Under the pieces are notes generated by a model that did not search any database, was not told where the DNA came from, and saw only the letters and a program-made list of their open reading frames with translations. Shown here piece after piece: positions 10,571 to 19,995 of a stretch of DNA of 64,000 nt (its first letter is position 1; every line of letters begins with the position of its first letter). This DNA is from Pseudooceanicola atlanticus (lineage in GTDB: Bacteria > Pseudomonadota > Alphaproteobacteria > Rhodobacterales > Rhodobacteraceae): NCBI RefSeq assembly GCF_000768315.1, contig NZ_AQQX01000006.1, positions 1-64,000 on the forward strand, in the 5' to 3' direction. Both the position numbers and the translations under genes were made by a program.

Positions 10571-11884
10571 CTAGTTGAACGTGTCCATCGGCAGGCCGGA
10601 GGGCACGCTGTCGGGCGCGCCAAGGCGGCCCTTGCCGGCCTCGGGGTCGGTGAGCGCCTCGAGGAAGGTCATCAGCCGAGCAATCTCCGCCTCGGTCAGG
10701 TCCACCGGGATGATCTCGGCGGCTTCGGCGATGCGCATGACCTCATCGAAATCCTTCATCGCGCCCCAATCGTCGGCCTCGAGCTTGATGTCGTGCAGCA
10801 CCGCCTGGCTGAAATCGTAACGCCCGAGGGACCGGATCGGATCGAGGTGGTGACGCACCATCATCTCGAGGTCCTTGTAGGCGCCGTTATGCCCGTAAGG
10901 TCCCGTGATCGTGACGTTTCTCAGCGAGGGCGTGCGGAATCGGTAGCGGTCCTCGACATCGCCGGTGACCGCTATGCGGCCCTTATCGGCGTAGGAGCCG
11001 ACTTCCTTGCCGGGGCCAAGCTGGGGCAGGCCGATGGCGTGGAACTGGTGGTCGGTCTGGAACGGACCGGAATGGCATGAGGCGCAATTGCCCTTGCCAT
11101 AGAAGATGTCCATTCCGGCTTTCTGATCGGCGCTGAGCGCGTTCTGCTGGCCGCGCAGATACTGGTCGAAGGGCGAATTGATCGACTGGAATTCGAAGGT
11201 TTCGAACTCGGCCAGGGCGCGGGCGACGTCGGTGAAATGCAGCGGGCGGTCGCCGATCACCTTCTTGAAGCGCTCGGCATAGGAGGGCACGGCCTCGATC
11301 CGTTTGCAGAGCAGGTCCCAGACGCCGCCTTCGCCGCGCAGCTTGCCGTCCATCGCGGCAAGGGAGATCGGGTTTTCCTGATCCTGGCCGGCCATTTCAT
11401 CATGGCTGGTCGGCGGCATCAGCGCCTGAGCGGCCAGAACCGTGGGCAGGGGGCGTTCCAGCGTCGCATTGGGGGGCATCTTGATGCCGAATTGGGATTT
11501 GGGATCGGCCTGGACCCGGCCGTCATGGAACATGGTGGTGAATTCATAGGCCCCGACATTGAAAAGCGCCGGGGCGTTGCGGGGAATGCGGTTATGCGGC
11601 GGGTTGTCCGGATCGACGACGCGGGCGGGGCCCAGTTTCGTCGCGCCCTCGCCAAGGCCCAGCGACATGCCATCGGAAGAGGCCAGCGTCGGGTGGTGGC
11701 AGGTGGCGCAGGCAATGTTCTGGTTGCCCGACAGGATCGGATCGAAGAACAGGTCGCGTCCCAGATCGACGAGGAATTCGTCTGTCTGCGGAAAATCTGC
11801 CTGGGTCACCGCAATCGGCAGATCGCTGGCCAGAGAGAGCGAGGCCTGGAGAGACAGAAAGCTGGCGGTGACCCAAATTCGCAT
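10571..11884 (-). CDS. Di-heme cytochrome c peroxidase (MauG/CcpA family)
   Basis: 437 residues with a short hydrophobic leader (MRIWVTASFLSLQASLSLAS), so exported to the periplasm. Two heme-attachment motifs are present: CATCH near residue 60 and CASCH near residue 265. The GPYGHNGAYKDLEMM segment near the C-terminus matches the di-heme peroxidase family, which reduces hydrogen peroxide with electrons from cytochrome c. The upstream 172 bp (11885-12056) are AT-rich and contain no recognisable FNR box. Confidence 0.92.
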   Translation of the reverse strand: MRIWVTASFLSLQASLSLASDLPIAVTQADFPQTDEFLVDLGRDLFFDPILSGNQNIACATCHHPTLASSDGMSLGLGEGATKLGPARVVDPDNPPHNRIPRNAPALFNVGAYEFTTMFHDGRVQADPKSQFGIKMPPNATLERPLPTVLAAQALMPPTSHDEMAGQDQENPISLAAMDGKLRGEGGVWDLLCKRIEAVPSYAERFKKVIGDRPLHFTDVARALAEFETFEFQSINSPFDQYLRGQQNALSADQKAGMDIFYGKGNCASCHSGPFQTDHQFHAIGLPQLGPGKEVGSYADKGRIAVTGDVEDRYRFRTPSLRNVTITGPYGHNGAYKDLEMMVRHHLDPIRSLGRYDFSQAVLHDIKLEADDWGAMKDFDEVMRIAEAAEIIPVDLTEAEIARLMTFLEALTDPEAGKGRLGAPDSVPSGLPMDTFN

Positions 11885-12056
11885 CGCATTCGTCCTAAAA
11901 TAAATAAATATTTTTCATGCTATGCTGATAACGTACGGCGAAAAAATGCCGAACTGGGCAATAAATTGACCCTGAAATGGAAACAACGCCTTAACCGACT
12001 GGGGCCAAGGCGAAATTCCGGGCGAAACCTGTCAATCAAATTTGCCGTGAGGGGCT

Positions 12057-12842
12057 TTACTCAGCCCAGTCGGGGCGCCGCTTTTCGATGAAGGCGCGAA
12101 TCCCCTCATCGGTATCGCGCAGCATCATGTTCTCGACCATGACTTGCCCGGTATAGGTGTAGGCCTGTTCGATGGGCATTTCGATTTGGGTATAGAAGGC
12201 CTCTTTGCCGATGCGCACGGCCGAGGACAGCTTGGAGGCCAGGGTCTCGGCCAATTCCATCGTCGCGCTTTCTAGCTGGTCCTCTGGGACGGCGCGGTTG
12301 ATCAGGCCGAGGTCGATCGCGCGGTCGGTGTCGATGAATTCGCCGGTGGTCAGCATCTCGAACGCCTGTTTGCGCGGGATGTTGCGAGACAGGGCGACCA
12401 TGGGGGTGGAGCAGAAGAGGCCGATATTGACGCCGTTCACGCCAAAGCGCGTGCCCTCTGCCGCGATGGCAAGGTCACAGGTCGCGACCAGCTGGCAACC
12501 GGCAGCTGTGGCGATGCCGTGGGGGCGGGCGATGACCGGCTGGGGCAGGGTGCGGATCGCGTTCATCACCGATGCGCAGCGGGTGAAGAGATCCCCGAAA
12601 TAGGCGGCGCCACCATCTTCGGCCTGGCGACCGGCCTGCATCTCTTTCAGGTCGTGGCCAGCGCAGAAGGCCTTGCCTTCGCCCGACAGGATGACGACGC
12701 GGATGTCGCGATCCTCGCGCAGGGCTGCAAGGGCCGAAGCGAGCTCTGCCAGCATGGCGTCGGACAGCGCGTTCAGCTTTTCCGGATGGTTCATGTGAAG
12801 ATGGGCGATAGACCCGGTGTCGCGACGTTCCAGAATTGCCAT
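12057..12842 (-). CDS. Enoyl-CoA hydratase/isomerase family protein
   Basis: 261 residues of crotonase fold. The oxyanion-hole segments are visible: AFCAGHDLKEM and the ATAAGCQLVATCDL stretch. Acidic residues expected at the catalytic positions are not obvious, so hydration activity is uncertain; the family includes many CoA-ester activities. A strong GGAGG site (12848 region, minus strand) precedes the ATG. It is divergent from the thioesterase at 12911, which may share the acyl-CoA theme. Confidence 0.9.
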   Translation of the reverse strand: MAILERRDTGSIAHLHMNHPEKLNALSDAMLAELASALAALREDRDIRVVILSGEGKAFCAGHDLKEMQAGRQAEDGGAAYFGDLFTRCASVMNAIRTLPQPVIARPHGIATAAGCQLVATCDLAIAAEGTRFGVNGVNIGLFCSTPMVALSRNIPRKQAFEMLTTGEFIDTDRAIDLGLINRAVPEDQLESATMELAETLASKLSSAVRIGKEAFYTQIEMPIEQAYTYTGQVMVENMMLRDTDEGIRAFIEKRRPDWAE

Positions 12843-12910
12843 CTTGTACCTCCCCTTGGTTTGTCGGAACTCTATGCCGCAATATCGAGGGAGGAAAGCG
12901 ATTGCCTGTG

Positions 12911-13321
12911 ATGACGAAAGAGGATCTGGAACAATTTCTCGTGGAAGTGTTCCCCCAGGTCCATGCGGATTTCGGCGTGGAAGAGGTGCAGGACATGTTC
13001 GTCCGCATCCGCCTGAAGGTCGGAGAGCGGCACCTGCGCCCGGGCGGCACGGTTTCGGGACCGGCCATGTTCAGCTTGGCGGATGTGTCGGCCTACCTGG
13101 CGATCATGGCGATGATCGGGCCCAAGGCGCTGGCGGTCACCACCAATTGCTCGATCGATTTCATGCGCAAGCCGGTCAATCATGCCGACCTGATCGCCGA
13201 ATGCCGGTTGCTGAAGCTGGGCAAGGTCCTGGCGGTGAGTGATGCGCTGCTGTTTTCCGAGGGGATGGAACAGCCGGTGGCCCGGGCCACGCTGACCTAT
13301 TCCATCCCCCCGGAGCGTTAA
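12911..13321 (+). CDS. PaaI-family hotdog-fold thioesterase
   Basis: 136 residues. The helix and following strand RPGGTVSGPAMFSLADVSAYLAI carry the hotdog signature with the catalytic aspartate, and SIDFMRKP is typical of PaaI-like acyl-CoA thioesterases. The ATG at 12911 follows a GTG in frame at 12908; I chose ATG. The stop overlaps by four bases the stop of speE on the opposite strand. Substrate unknown. Confidence 0.88.
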   Translation: MTKEDLEQFLVEVFPQVHADFGVEEVQDMFVRIRLKVGERHLRPGGTVSGPAMFSLADVSAYLAIMAMIGPKALAVTTNCSIDFMRKPVNHADLIAECRLLKLGKVLAVSDALLFSEGMEQPVARATLTYSIPPER

Positions 13322-14163
13322 GGCATCAGCTTCAGCACGTAGCCGGGCAAGGCGAAGGCCGCCTGGTGCACCTCGGGCGTGTAATAGTCCGGGGTCAGGC
13401 CCGAGGCCGTGAACCGGTCCTTCAAGGTGGCGAGCGGGGTCTGCCGCGCGTCGCCATCTGTGCCCCAGCCAAAGGCCATCGGCCCACCGGCATAGGTGGG
13501 CACGGTGGCCAGATAGCAGGACGCATCGGCAAAGAGCGCCTGGAAGGCCCGCATCGTGTTGGTCAGCTCGTCGCCCTGCATGAACGGCACGCCGTTCTGG
13601 GTGACGATGATGCCGCCGGGGGTCAGGGCCCGCTTGGCATGGCCGTAGAACGTGTCCGAGAACAGGACCTCGCCGGGACCGATCGGGTCGGTGCTGTCGA
13701 CGATGATGACGTCGAACCCGCCCTCGGTGGTGCGGATGAAATCCGCCCCGTCGGCGATGACGAGGTTCAGGCGCGGATCGTCGAAAGCCCCCTGCGACAG
13801 GGTCGGCAGGTATTGCTTGGAAAACTCGACCACGCCGCCGTCGATTTCGACCATGGTGACGTTTTCGACGCTCTGATGGCGCAGCACCTCGCGGGCCATG
13901 CCGCCGTCACCGCCGCCGATTATGCAGACGTGACGGGCCGCCCCATGCGCCAGGATCGGCACATGGGTCAGCATTTCGTGGTAGACGAAGTTGTCGCCTT
14001 CGGTGGTCTGCACCACGTCGTCGAGCGTCAGGACCCGGCCGAAGGTTCCATTCTGAAAGACCTTCAGACGCTGATGCTCGGTCTCGCTGTCATACAGCAT
14101 CTCGGAGATGCGCAGCGATTGCCCGTAATCGGCGTGGAGCTTTTCGCGGATCCAGTCGCTCAT
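13318..14163 (-). CDS. speE: Spermidine synthase SpeE
   Basis: Transfers the aminopropyl group from decarboxylated SAM to putrescine. 281 residues with the dcSAM-binding motif IIGGGDGGMAREVLRH, the acidic IVDSTDPIGPGEVLF loop and an N-terminal strand domain (SEMLYDSETEHQRLKVF). Its ATG overlaps the speD stop by four bases (ATGA), so the two are translationally coupled and made together. Confidence 0.96.
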   Translation of the reverse strand: MSDWIREKLHADYGQSLRISEMLYDSETEHQRLKVFQNGTFGRVLTLDDVVQTTEGDNFVYHEMLTHVPILAHGAARHVCIIGGGDGGMAREVLRHQSVENVTMVEIDGGVVEFSKQYLPTLSQGAFDDPRLNLVIADGADFIRTTEGGFDVIIVDSTDPIGPGEVLFSDTFYGHAKRALTPGGIIVTQNGVPFMQGDELTNTMRAFQALFADASCYLATVPTYAGGPMAFGWGTDGDARQTPLATLKDRFTASGLTPDYYTPEVHQAAFALPGYVLKLMP

Positions 14164-14678
14164 GCCGCGACCCCGGACTCCTCGACAAGGCCTTCGCCCC
14201 GCTTCAGTTCCTTCACGCGGACATCGGCGGTGCCGAAGGCGCGCGACAGCACGTCGACGGCCAGCCAGGGCTTTGCATCGCCGCACATGAACACGTCGAA
14301 GGCGCCGTAGCCGATTTCCGGCCAAGTGTGCACGGAGATGTGGCTTTCCGCCAGCACGGCCACGCCGCTCACGCCCTGGGGCGAGAACTTGTGCGTGTGG
14401 ATGTGCAGCAGGGTGGCCCCGCACGTGTCCACGCAATCGCGGAAGGCCTGCTGAATGCGGCCCTCGTCGTCCAGCCCGTGGCCGTTGACGACCTCGATGA
14501 TCAGATGCGTGCCGGCAAACACGACCCCGTCGCGCCGGATGAAGTGATCATCGCGGTCTTCGTCGAACACGTCGCGTGGAGAATCGTTCGCGGGGACGAA
14601 ACCCCCGATGGTGGTGTCTTCCTCATGGGCGCCTGTATCCAGACCGTACCCCAGTTGGAAGAGGTTGGCGTCTTTCAT
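14160..14678 (-). CDS. speD: S-adenosylmethionine decarboxylase proenzyme SpeD
   Basis: Makes decarboxylated SAM for spermidine synthesis. The self-processing site is the serine in AESHISVHTWPE, which becomes the pyruvoyl group; the conserved FDVFMCG cysteine motif follows. 172 residues, with an N-terminal extension compared with the ~125-residue bacterial short form. It is first in the speD-speE operon; its promoter must lie in 14679-14860, a region shared with the divergent rplM promoter. Confidence 0.94.
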   Translation of the reverse strand: MKDANLFQLGYGLDTGAHEEDTTIGGFVPANDSPRDVFDEDRDDHFIRRDGVVFAGTHLIIEVVNGHGLDDEGRIQQAFRDCVDTCGATLLHIHTHKFSPQGVSGVAVLAESHISVHTWPEIGYGAFDVFMCGDAKPWLAVDVLSRAFGTADVRVKELKRGEGLVEESGVAA

Positions 14679-14863
14679 GGCGCTCCCCTTCTAATCCAGT
14701 AGTGCGTTCCAGTCGGTTCCTTAGCGCCCCCCATGAAGACACGGGTTGGGATCGGTCCCGAAAGTGCGCCCCACCTATGAACTGAGTGCGAGTCGTGCAA
14801 GACTTTTCTGCCCGTGGCAGAGATTTTTTGCCAAAGGGGGCTCATTTGTGTGGGGTATATTAA

Positions 14864-14906
14864 TACCATAATTTCAAGCATCTGATTTTGCTTGTGAAAT
14901 TTGGTA
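14864..14906. promoter_or_regulatory. Long imperfect inverted repeat between speD and rplM
   Basis: Arms beginning TACCA and ending TGGTA: the left arm (14864-14880) and right arm (14889-14906) pair through TACCA, AATTTCA and AGCA with small bulges. There is no T-run after it, so a terminator is unlikely. It ends ten bases before the rplM -35 element. The surrounding 14679-15010 stretch otherwise holds only promoter signals and a weak TCTGCC/GGCAGA hairpin followed by six T (14807-14828). Confidence 0.5.
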
Positions 14907-14915
14907 TTTGTCCGC

Positions 14916-14943
14916 TTGACTGGTGCGATCCGCGCTGTATAAC
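14916..14943 (+). promoter_or_regulatory. Sigma-70 type promoter for rplM-rpsI
   Basis: TTGACT (14916-14921), 16-bp spacer, TATAAC (14938-14943), leaving a leader of roughly 60 bases before the rplM ATG at 15011. Confidence 0.75.
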
Positions 14944-15010
14944 CCGCCCATCAAATCGCCCGGTCGGTGTAACACCCGTCCGGGCTGCCATCTTCCAAAG
15001 GGCACCCGAA

Positions 15011-15472
15011 ATGAAAACCTTCTCTGCTACTCCGGCAGACATCGACAAGAAATGGATCATCATCGACGCCGAGGGCGTCGTGCTGGGCCGTCTCGCCTCG
15101 ATCGTTGCCATGCGGCTGCGCGGTAAGCACAAGCCGTCCTTCACCCCCAACATGGACATGGGCGACAATGTCATCGTCATCAACGCCGACAAGGTGCAGA
15201 TGACCGGCAAGAAGCGCACGGACAAGAAATACTACTGGCACACCGGCCACCCGGGCGGCATCAAGCACCGCACCGCGGGTGAACTGCTGGAAGGCAAGTA
15301 TCCCGAGCGTGTCGTGACCGCAGCGGTCAAGCGCATGCTGCCGGGCAACCGCCTGTCGCGCAAGATCATGACCAACCTGCGCGTCTATGCCGGGTCCGAA
15401 CATCCGCACGATGCGCAATCGCCGGAAGTGCTGGATGTCAAATCCATGAACTCCAAGAACACGCGGAGCTGA
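15011..15472 (+). CDS. rplM: 50S ribosomal protein L13
   Basis: 153 residues. Conserved L13 stretches: [18 protein letters not shown] at the N-terminus, the [12 protein letters not shown] loop and [20 protein letters not shown]. It is the first gene of the usual rplM-rpsI operon, with rpsI starting four bases after its stop. Codon use is strongly biased to preferred codons, as expected for a highly expressed gene. Confidence 0.98.
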   Translation: MKTFSATPADIDKKWIIIDAEGVVLGRLASIVAMRLRGKHKPSFTPNMDMGDNVIVINADKVQMTGKKRTDKKYYWHTGHPGGIKHRTAGELLEGKYPERVVTAAVKRMLPGNRLSRKIMTNLRVYAGSEHPHDAQSPEVLDVKSMNSKNTRS

Positions 15473-15475
15473 TAA

Positions 15476-15976
15476 ATGGCTGATCAGATCAATTCGCTCG
15501 AAGAGCTGAAAGACGCCGTCACCGACGATATCGGTGGTGTCGCCGCCGCGGCCGAACTGGACGCGCCCCGCGAACCCGTTCGTGACGAACTGGGCCGTTC
15601 CTACGCGACCGGCAAGCGGAAGGACGCGACCGCTCGTGTCTGGATCAAGCCGGGCTCCGGCAAGGTCACCGTGAACGGCAAGGAAATGAACACCTATTTC
15701 GCCCGTCCGGTTCTGCAGATGATCCTGCGCCAGCCCTTCACCGTTGCCGGTGTTGAAGGTGAGTTCGACGTCTACGCCACCGTCAAGGGCGGCGGTCTGT
15801 CGGGCCAGGCGGGTGCCGTGAAGCACGGTATCTCCAAGGCACTGCAACTCTACGATCCGTCGCTGCGTGGCGCGCTGAAAGCCGCTGGCTTCCTGACCCG
15901 CGACAGCCGCGTTGTTGAACGTAAGAAGTACGGCCGCCGCAAGGCCCGCCGGAGCTTCCAGTTCTCCAAGCGTTGA
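15476..15976 (+). CDS. rpsI: 30S ribosomal protein S9
   Basis: 166 residues: an acidic N-terminal extension of about 35 residues common in alphaproteobacteria, then the S9 core ([15 protein letters not shown]) and the conserved C-terminus [18 protein letters not shown] that reaches the ribosomal P site. Second gene of the rplM operon, closed by a strong terminator 33 bp downstream. Confidence 0.98.
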   Translation: MADQINSLEELKDAVTDDIGGVAAAAELDAPREPVRDELGRSYATGKRKDATARVWIKPGSGKVTVNGKEMNTYFARPVLQMILRQPFTVAGVEGEFDVYATVKGGGLSGQAGAVKHGISKALQLYDPSLRGALKAAGFLTRDSRVVERKKYGRRKARRSFQFSKR

Positions 15977-16009
15977 TTTCCGCGGCCTGTGCCGCTGGAT
16001 ATACGGAAA

Positions 16010-16036
16010 GGGCCGCCCGGTTGGGCGGCCCTTTTT
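16010..16036 (+). terminator. Terminator of rplM-rpsI
   Basis: Perfect 9-bp stem GGGCCGCCC/GGGCGGCCC with a GGTT loop, followed by five T. The remaining stretch to 16224 shows no gene. Confidence 0.92.
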
Positions 16037-16224
16037 CGTTGGGCATCTGGTGCGGAGGTCGTGGTGCGCATGGTTCGCGGTGCGTCGAGAGCGTTAGGCG
16101 GACGGGCCGCAATAGGCCTGGTGTCGTGACGGGTAGCGGTCCGCGACGTGCTGAGGTCCGGGCAGCGTTGTCGCGGCCGCATCCCTCGCCGTTGTGGCAA
16201 GGGGCGCGGTCTGCATGGAGATCG

Positions 16225-18003
16225 TCAGGATGCGATCCGCGGTGCGGTCGGCATGTCCATCTCCCACTGGGAGCGGGTCGAGGCCGACAGGCCCGAGCGG
16301 CTGGCGCCGACCTGGAACCGGCGCACCAGCGCGTCCAACTCGCCGGCGTGGCGATCGAGGACGGTGTTGGCGGCCTGGGTTTCCTGAAAGATGCTGAGGT
16401 TCTTCTGCGTCAGGCTTTCTAGGTCGGTGATCGCCGAGGTCACATTGCTGAGCCCCTTGGACTGTGCGCGCGTCGATGTCACGATCTTGTCGAACCGTTG
16501 CGTGATCGAGTTCACACCGCCCTGTATCCCGTCCAGCGCCTGGCCGGTTTCCCGCACCAGCGCGACGCATTCGCCGACCTGGGTCGTGCTGGTCTTGATC
16601 AGCGTGTCAATCTCCTTCGCGGCCTCGGAGGAGCGTTGCGCCAGGGCGCGGACCTCTGTTGCGACGACGGCGAAACCGCGGCCGGCATCGCCGGCGCGGG
16701 CGGCCTCGACCCCTGCGTTTAGGGCAAGAAGGTTGGTCTGGAACGCGATATCCTCGATCACGCCGATAATCTTGCTGACCTCGTTGGACCGCACTTCGAG
16801 AGCGTCCATCGCCTCGACCGCGCGGGCCATGACCGTGGCGCCGGATTCGGCTTCGCTGCTGGCGTCGTTCATCAGGCGTTGTGCGTCGCCCGTGTCGGTG
16901 GCCACATCCTGGGTGGCGCGGTCCAGCTGGGTCAGCGCCTCGGTGATCTGGGCGAGGGTCGTGGCTTGGCGTTCCGACCGATCGGCCAGCTTTCCGCCGG
17001 CTTCGGTCAGGTCGCTGGCCAGGTTGCGGATCGCATCGGACTGGCCACGCACATCGGTGATCGCGTCCTCCAGCCGGGTGGCGGCATTGTTGAAGTAGCT
17101 GCGCAGATCGTCGTAATCCGAGGGCAGGTCATCGCCGATCCGAACGCCGAGTTCACCGGCGGCAAGTTGTTGCAATCTGTCGCGGAAGATGTCCGTCAGC
17201 AGCACCAGTTCCTGGGCGTGACTGTCGCGCAGGGCGCGGTCCTTTTCCTCGGCCTCGCGGGCGATTTCGGACTGGCGCCGTGCCTCTGCCAGTGCGGTTT
17301 CCGCGTCTTTCCGGGCTGTGTCGGCGGCATTCCTGGCTGCTTGCGCCTCTGCCAGTGCGGTTTCGGCGCGGGTCTTTTCCGCCTCTGCCCGGTTCAGGGC
17401 GTCCTCGGTTTCCGACATCGCGCGGGCCAGTTCGCTGCGCTGCGCCTGGGCCTGCCGGTTGAGGCGCAGGCGTGTCGCGATTGCAAAGCTGAGCGCGGCG
17501 GTTTCCATGATGACGATCACGGCGTGAATGGCCGTCCGTTCCACGTTGAAGAGCATGTCGGAGGAGGGATAGACCAGCGCCGGCATGGCGAAGGACAGGA
17601 CGAGGTGATGCACTGCGATGGTGCCCGCGGCGACGAAAAGCGCGCGCAGCCCCGACATCATCACCATCGCGGCCAGCGCGGCGAAGTAGACCATGTGCAT
17701 ATCGATCTGCAGCGGGTGGCCCATCAGCGCGGCGTTCAGCGTGATGCACTGCCCGGTCAGGGCCTGCGCGACGATCATGCGGGAGGTCCGTCCCTCCATC
17801 CGCAGGGCGGCGAGGGCGACAAGGCCGAACAACGTCGCGCCGACAAGGCTGAGCGTGACGTTGGACCCGACCAGCCAGCCGATCACAGCGACGGGCAGGC
17901 CCGCGGCGGCGCTGAGATGGGCCAGCAGGCGGGTTGCGCGGGCCTGCGAGGCTTCGAATTCGTCGGGCTGCGCGACGGCAGGGAGGTCAGGTGCGTTCGT
18001 CAT
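16225..18003 (-). CDS. Membrane-bound methyl-accepting chemotaxis protein
   Basis: 592 residues. About residues 25-190 form several transmembrane helices with little periplasmic loop, so the sensor is within the membrane or absent. Then follows a heptad-rich coiled coil (AEAEKTRAETALAEAQAARN region, about 195-265), a HAMP-like segment (about 275-330), and the receptor signalling tip (QTNLLALNAGVEAARAGDAG). The C-terminal WEMDMPTAPRIAS has no obvious NWETF-type CheR pentapeptide. Its start overlaps by 17 bp the preceding 104-residue gene. Confidence 0.9.
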   Translation of the reverse strand: MTNAPDLPAVAQPDEFEASQARATRLLAHLSAAAGLPVAVIGWLVGSNVTLSLVGATLFGLVALAALRMEGRTSRMIVAQALTGQCITLNAALMGHPLQIDMHMVYFAALAAMVMMSGLRALFVAAGTIAVHHLVLSFAMPALVYPSSDMLFNVERTAIHAVIVIMETAALSFAIATRLRLNRQAQAQRSELARAMSETEDALNRAEAEKTRAETALAEAQAARNAADTARKDAETALAEARRQSEIAREAEEKDRALRDSHAQELVLLTDIFRDRLQQLAAGELGVRIGDDLPSDYDDLRSYFNNAATRLEDAITDVRGQSDAIRNLASDLTEAGGKLADRSERQATTLAQITEALTQLDRATQDVATDTGDAQRLMNDASSEAESGATVMARAVEAMDALEVRSNEVSKIIGVIEDIAFQTNLLALNAGVEAARAGDAGRGFAVVATEVRALAQRSSEAAKEIDTLIKTSTTQVGECVALVRETGQALDGIQGGVNSITQRFDKIVTSTRAQSKGLSNVTSAITDLESLTQKNLSIFQETQAANTVLDRHAGELDALVRRFQVGASRSGLSASTRSQWEMDMPTAPRIAS

Positions 18004-18301
18004 AAGGTGTCACATTGCAGAGGATGGCCAAGCGGGTTGCATCGGTGACGGCCCAGGCCCCGGCGTCGCGTAGGGCGCGGGTGAAATCCTGGCCCCCTTC
18101 GGCAAAGGCTGCCATGGGCGCGAGGGCCGGGCCGATGATCCTGCCGCCAGCCCGGTCGACGATGTCCTGTGCCTGCTGCCAAGGCGCATGCAGGACAAGC
18201 ACCAGCCCACCGGAGGGGGCAGGCCCGCCGATCAGCGCGGCAGGGGCCAGCAGAAGGGAAACCAGGGCCAGGACGGCCGTGATGGCAAGATGCGTGTTCA
18301 T
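17987..18301 (-). CDS. Hypothetical small membrane-anchored protein upstream of chemoreceptor
   Basis: 104 residues. It has one hydrophobic N-terminal helix (LAITAVLALVSLLLAPAAL), then a small soluble domain (LVLVLHAPWQQAQDIVDRAGGRIIGP...) that I do not recognise. It overlaps the downstream chemoreceptor by 17 bp, so the two are translationally coupled; it might be an accessory or sensory partner of that receptor. The 133 bp upstream contain no other gene. Confidence 0.7.
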   Translation of the reverse strand: MNTHLAITAVLALVSLLLAPAALIGGPAPSGGLVLVLHAPWQQAQDIVDRAGGRIIGPALAPMAAFAEGGQDFTRALRDAGAWAVTDATRLAILCNVTPYDERT

Positions 18302-18434
18302 TTGCCCCAGAAATCGCAGCTTTTTCCTACCGGCTGCTTAATTCCGCAGTCCGGACGGCACCGCTATTCGCTAAAATGCGTTTCGATATCGAAAGGTCGT
18401 GCGGGGGCTGAGATTGCTCCGCCGGGCCAATGCT

Positions 18435-19064
18435 TTAGCGTTTGTCGTCATCCGGCGGGATCAGGCCCAGACCACGCAGATAGACCCCGATCCCGGTTTC
18501 CAGAAGGTCCTCGGGCGGGAAGGGGGATTGGGTGCCCGGAGAGTTCCGGGCGAACAATTCGACAACCCCGTGGCTGAGCGCCCAGATATGGGCCGAGAAC
18601 ATCGCGGCGGGGGGGCGTTTGTCGGGCGGGATATGCTGCGACAGATCGCCGGCGGCCTTTTCCAGAACGGCACGGGCGCGGTTCGACACGGCGGCGAGGT
18701 CGGGGTTGCGATTGACCGAGATGCCGCTTTCGAACATCGCGATGTAATGACCCGGGTACTTGCGGGCAAAGGCCAGGTAAGCGCGGCCCGTCGCCTCGAA
18801 CGCGGCGAGGGCCGAGGGCTGGCCCTTGTCATAGGCGTATTGCATGACGTCGGCGAAGATCTCGTAGCCCTGCCGGGCGGCTTCGGCGATCAGGTCTTCG
18901 CGGCCCTCGAAATGGCGGTAGACGGCGGCGGGGGTGACGCCCGCCTGCTTGGCCGCTTCCGACAGGGTGAAACCGGTTGGGCCCTTGGCCTCGATCAGCT
19001 CGAGCGCGGCATCGACAAGCGCCTGGCGCAGATTGCCGTGATGATAGCCGCGCTTCTTAGGCAT
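18435..19064 (-). CDS. TetR family transcriptional regulator
   Basis: 209 residues from the ATG at 19062-19064, which gives the normal start [20 protein letters not shown]. The helix-turn-helix is [23 protein letters not shown] (about residues 33-55), followed by a WHG-type ligand domain. The start lies inside the end of ppk2 (8-bp overlap), so regulator production is coupled to the polyphosphate kinase. Its targets are unknown. Confidence 0.93.
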   Translation of the reverse strand: MPKKRGYHHGNLRQALVDAALELIEAKGPTGFTLSEAAKQAGVTPAAVYRHFEGREDLIAEAARQGYEIFADVMQYAYDKGQPSALAAFEATGRAYLAFARKYPGHYIAMFESGISVNRNPDLAAVSNRARAVLEKAAGDLSQHIPPDKRPPAAMFSAHIWALSHGVVELFARNSPGTQSPFPPEDLLETGIGVYLRGLGLIPPDDDKR

Positions 19065-19926
19065 CCCAGATATCCGGGCCACCGCAGACCTTGTCATCGG
19101 CCTTGCCGATCGCCTTTTCGGATTTCCGCTTGTAATCAACGTTTTGCAGCACGTGGCGGATCGCTTCCAGCCGGGCGCGACGCTTGTCGTCGGATCGGAT
19201 GATCGTCCAGGGGGCGACGTCGGTGTGGCTGCGGTCGAGCGTTTCCTGAATGGCTTGGGAATAGTCGTCCCACTTCTTCAGGCCCTCGACGTCGATCCAG
19301 CTGAGCTTCCATTGCTTGAGCGGATCGTTCTCGCGCTTGAGGAAGCGGCGCAGCTGTTCCGCGCGTCCGACATTGAGCCAGAACTTGAAGAGGTGAATGC
19401 CCTCATCGACGAGCATGCGTTCGAAGTCCGGGACCTGGGCGAAGAAGTGTTCGCGCTGGTCATCGGTGCAGAAGCCGAAGACCTTTTCCACGACCCCGCG
19501 ATTGTACCAGGAGCGATCGTAGAACACGATCTCGCCGGCGGCGGGCAGATGGTCGATGTAGCGCTGGAAATACCACTGGCCCTGTTCCGTCTCGGACGGC
19601 TTGGACAGCGCCACGACACGCGCGCCGCGTGGATTAAGATATTCCCGGAACCTCTTGATTGTGCCGCCTTTTCCTGCCGCATCCCGGCCTTCGAAGACGC
19701 AGACGATACGGGCGCCGCTTTCCTTGGCCCAGGCCTGCATCTTGACCAGTTCGGTCTGCAGCGCCTCGAGGTCTTTTTCGTAGGCCTTGCGCGGCATGCG
19801 TTCGTCATAGGGATAATCGGGATTGATCATCTCGTTCTTGTCGGCGCGGGCGATAGCGTTGCGGATCGCCTTGGGCGCATCGTTTTCGTGGAATGCGCTG
19901 ATCGCACCGTCGAAGGGCAAGTCCAT
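19057..19926 (-). CDS. ppk2: Polyphosphate kinase 2 (PPK2)
   Basis: Transfers phosphate between polyphosphate and nucleotides. 289 residues: Walker [15 protein letters not shown], Walker B-like [14 protein letters not shown], and lid region [18 protein letters not shown] are all characteristic of class I PPK2. Its last codons overlap the start of the TetR gene. The leader is short (69 bp to the next gene). Confidence 0.95.
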   Translation of the reverse strand: MDLPFDGAISAFHENDAPKAIRNAIARADKNEMINPDYPYDERMPRKAYEKDLEALQTELVKMQAWAKESGARIVCVFEGRDAAGKGGTIKRFREYLNPRGARVVALSKPSETEQGQWYFQRYIDHLPAAGEIVFYDRSWYNRGVVEKVFGFCTDDQREHFFAQVPDFERMLVDEGIHLFKFWLNVGRAEQLRRFLKRENDPLKQWKLSWIDVEGLKKWDDYSQAIQETLDRSHTDVAPWTIIRSDDKRRARLEAIRHVLQNVDYKRKSEKAIGKADDKVCGGPDIWDA

Positions 19927-19995
19927 GGAATTCGGCTCCTTTTCACCGAATATGGGATGTTAAGGGGATTAACGCAACGGGCCTTGGTCGTCGGA

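Noticed and set aside
9110-11080. Long open frame opposite trmFO and the peroxidase gene
   Set aside because: Shadow of the real minus-strand genes; spans two unrelated genes and has no domain.
11885-12056. FNR box upstream of the cytochrome c peroxidase gene
   Set aside because: TTGAC occurs but the second half-site is missing (AAATG instead of ATCAA).
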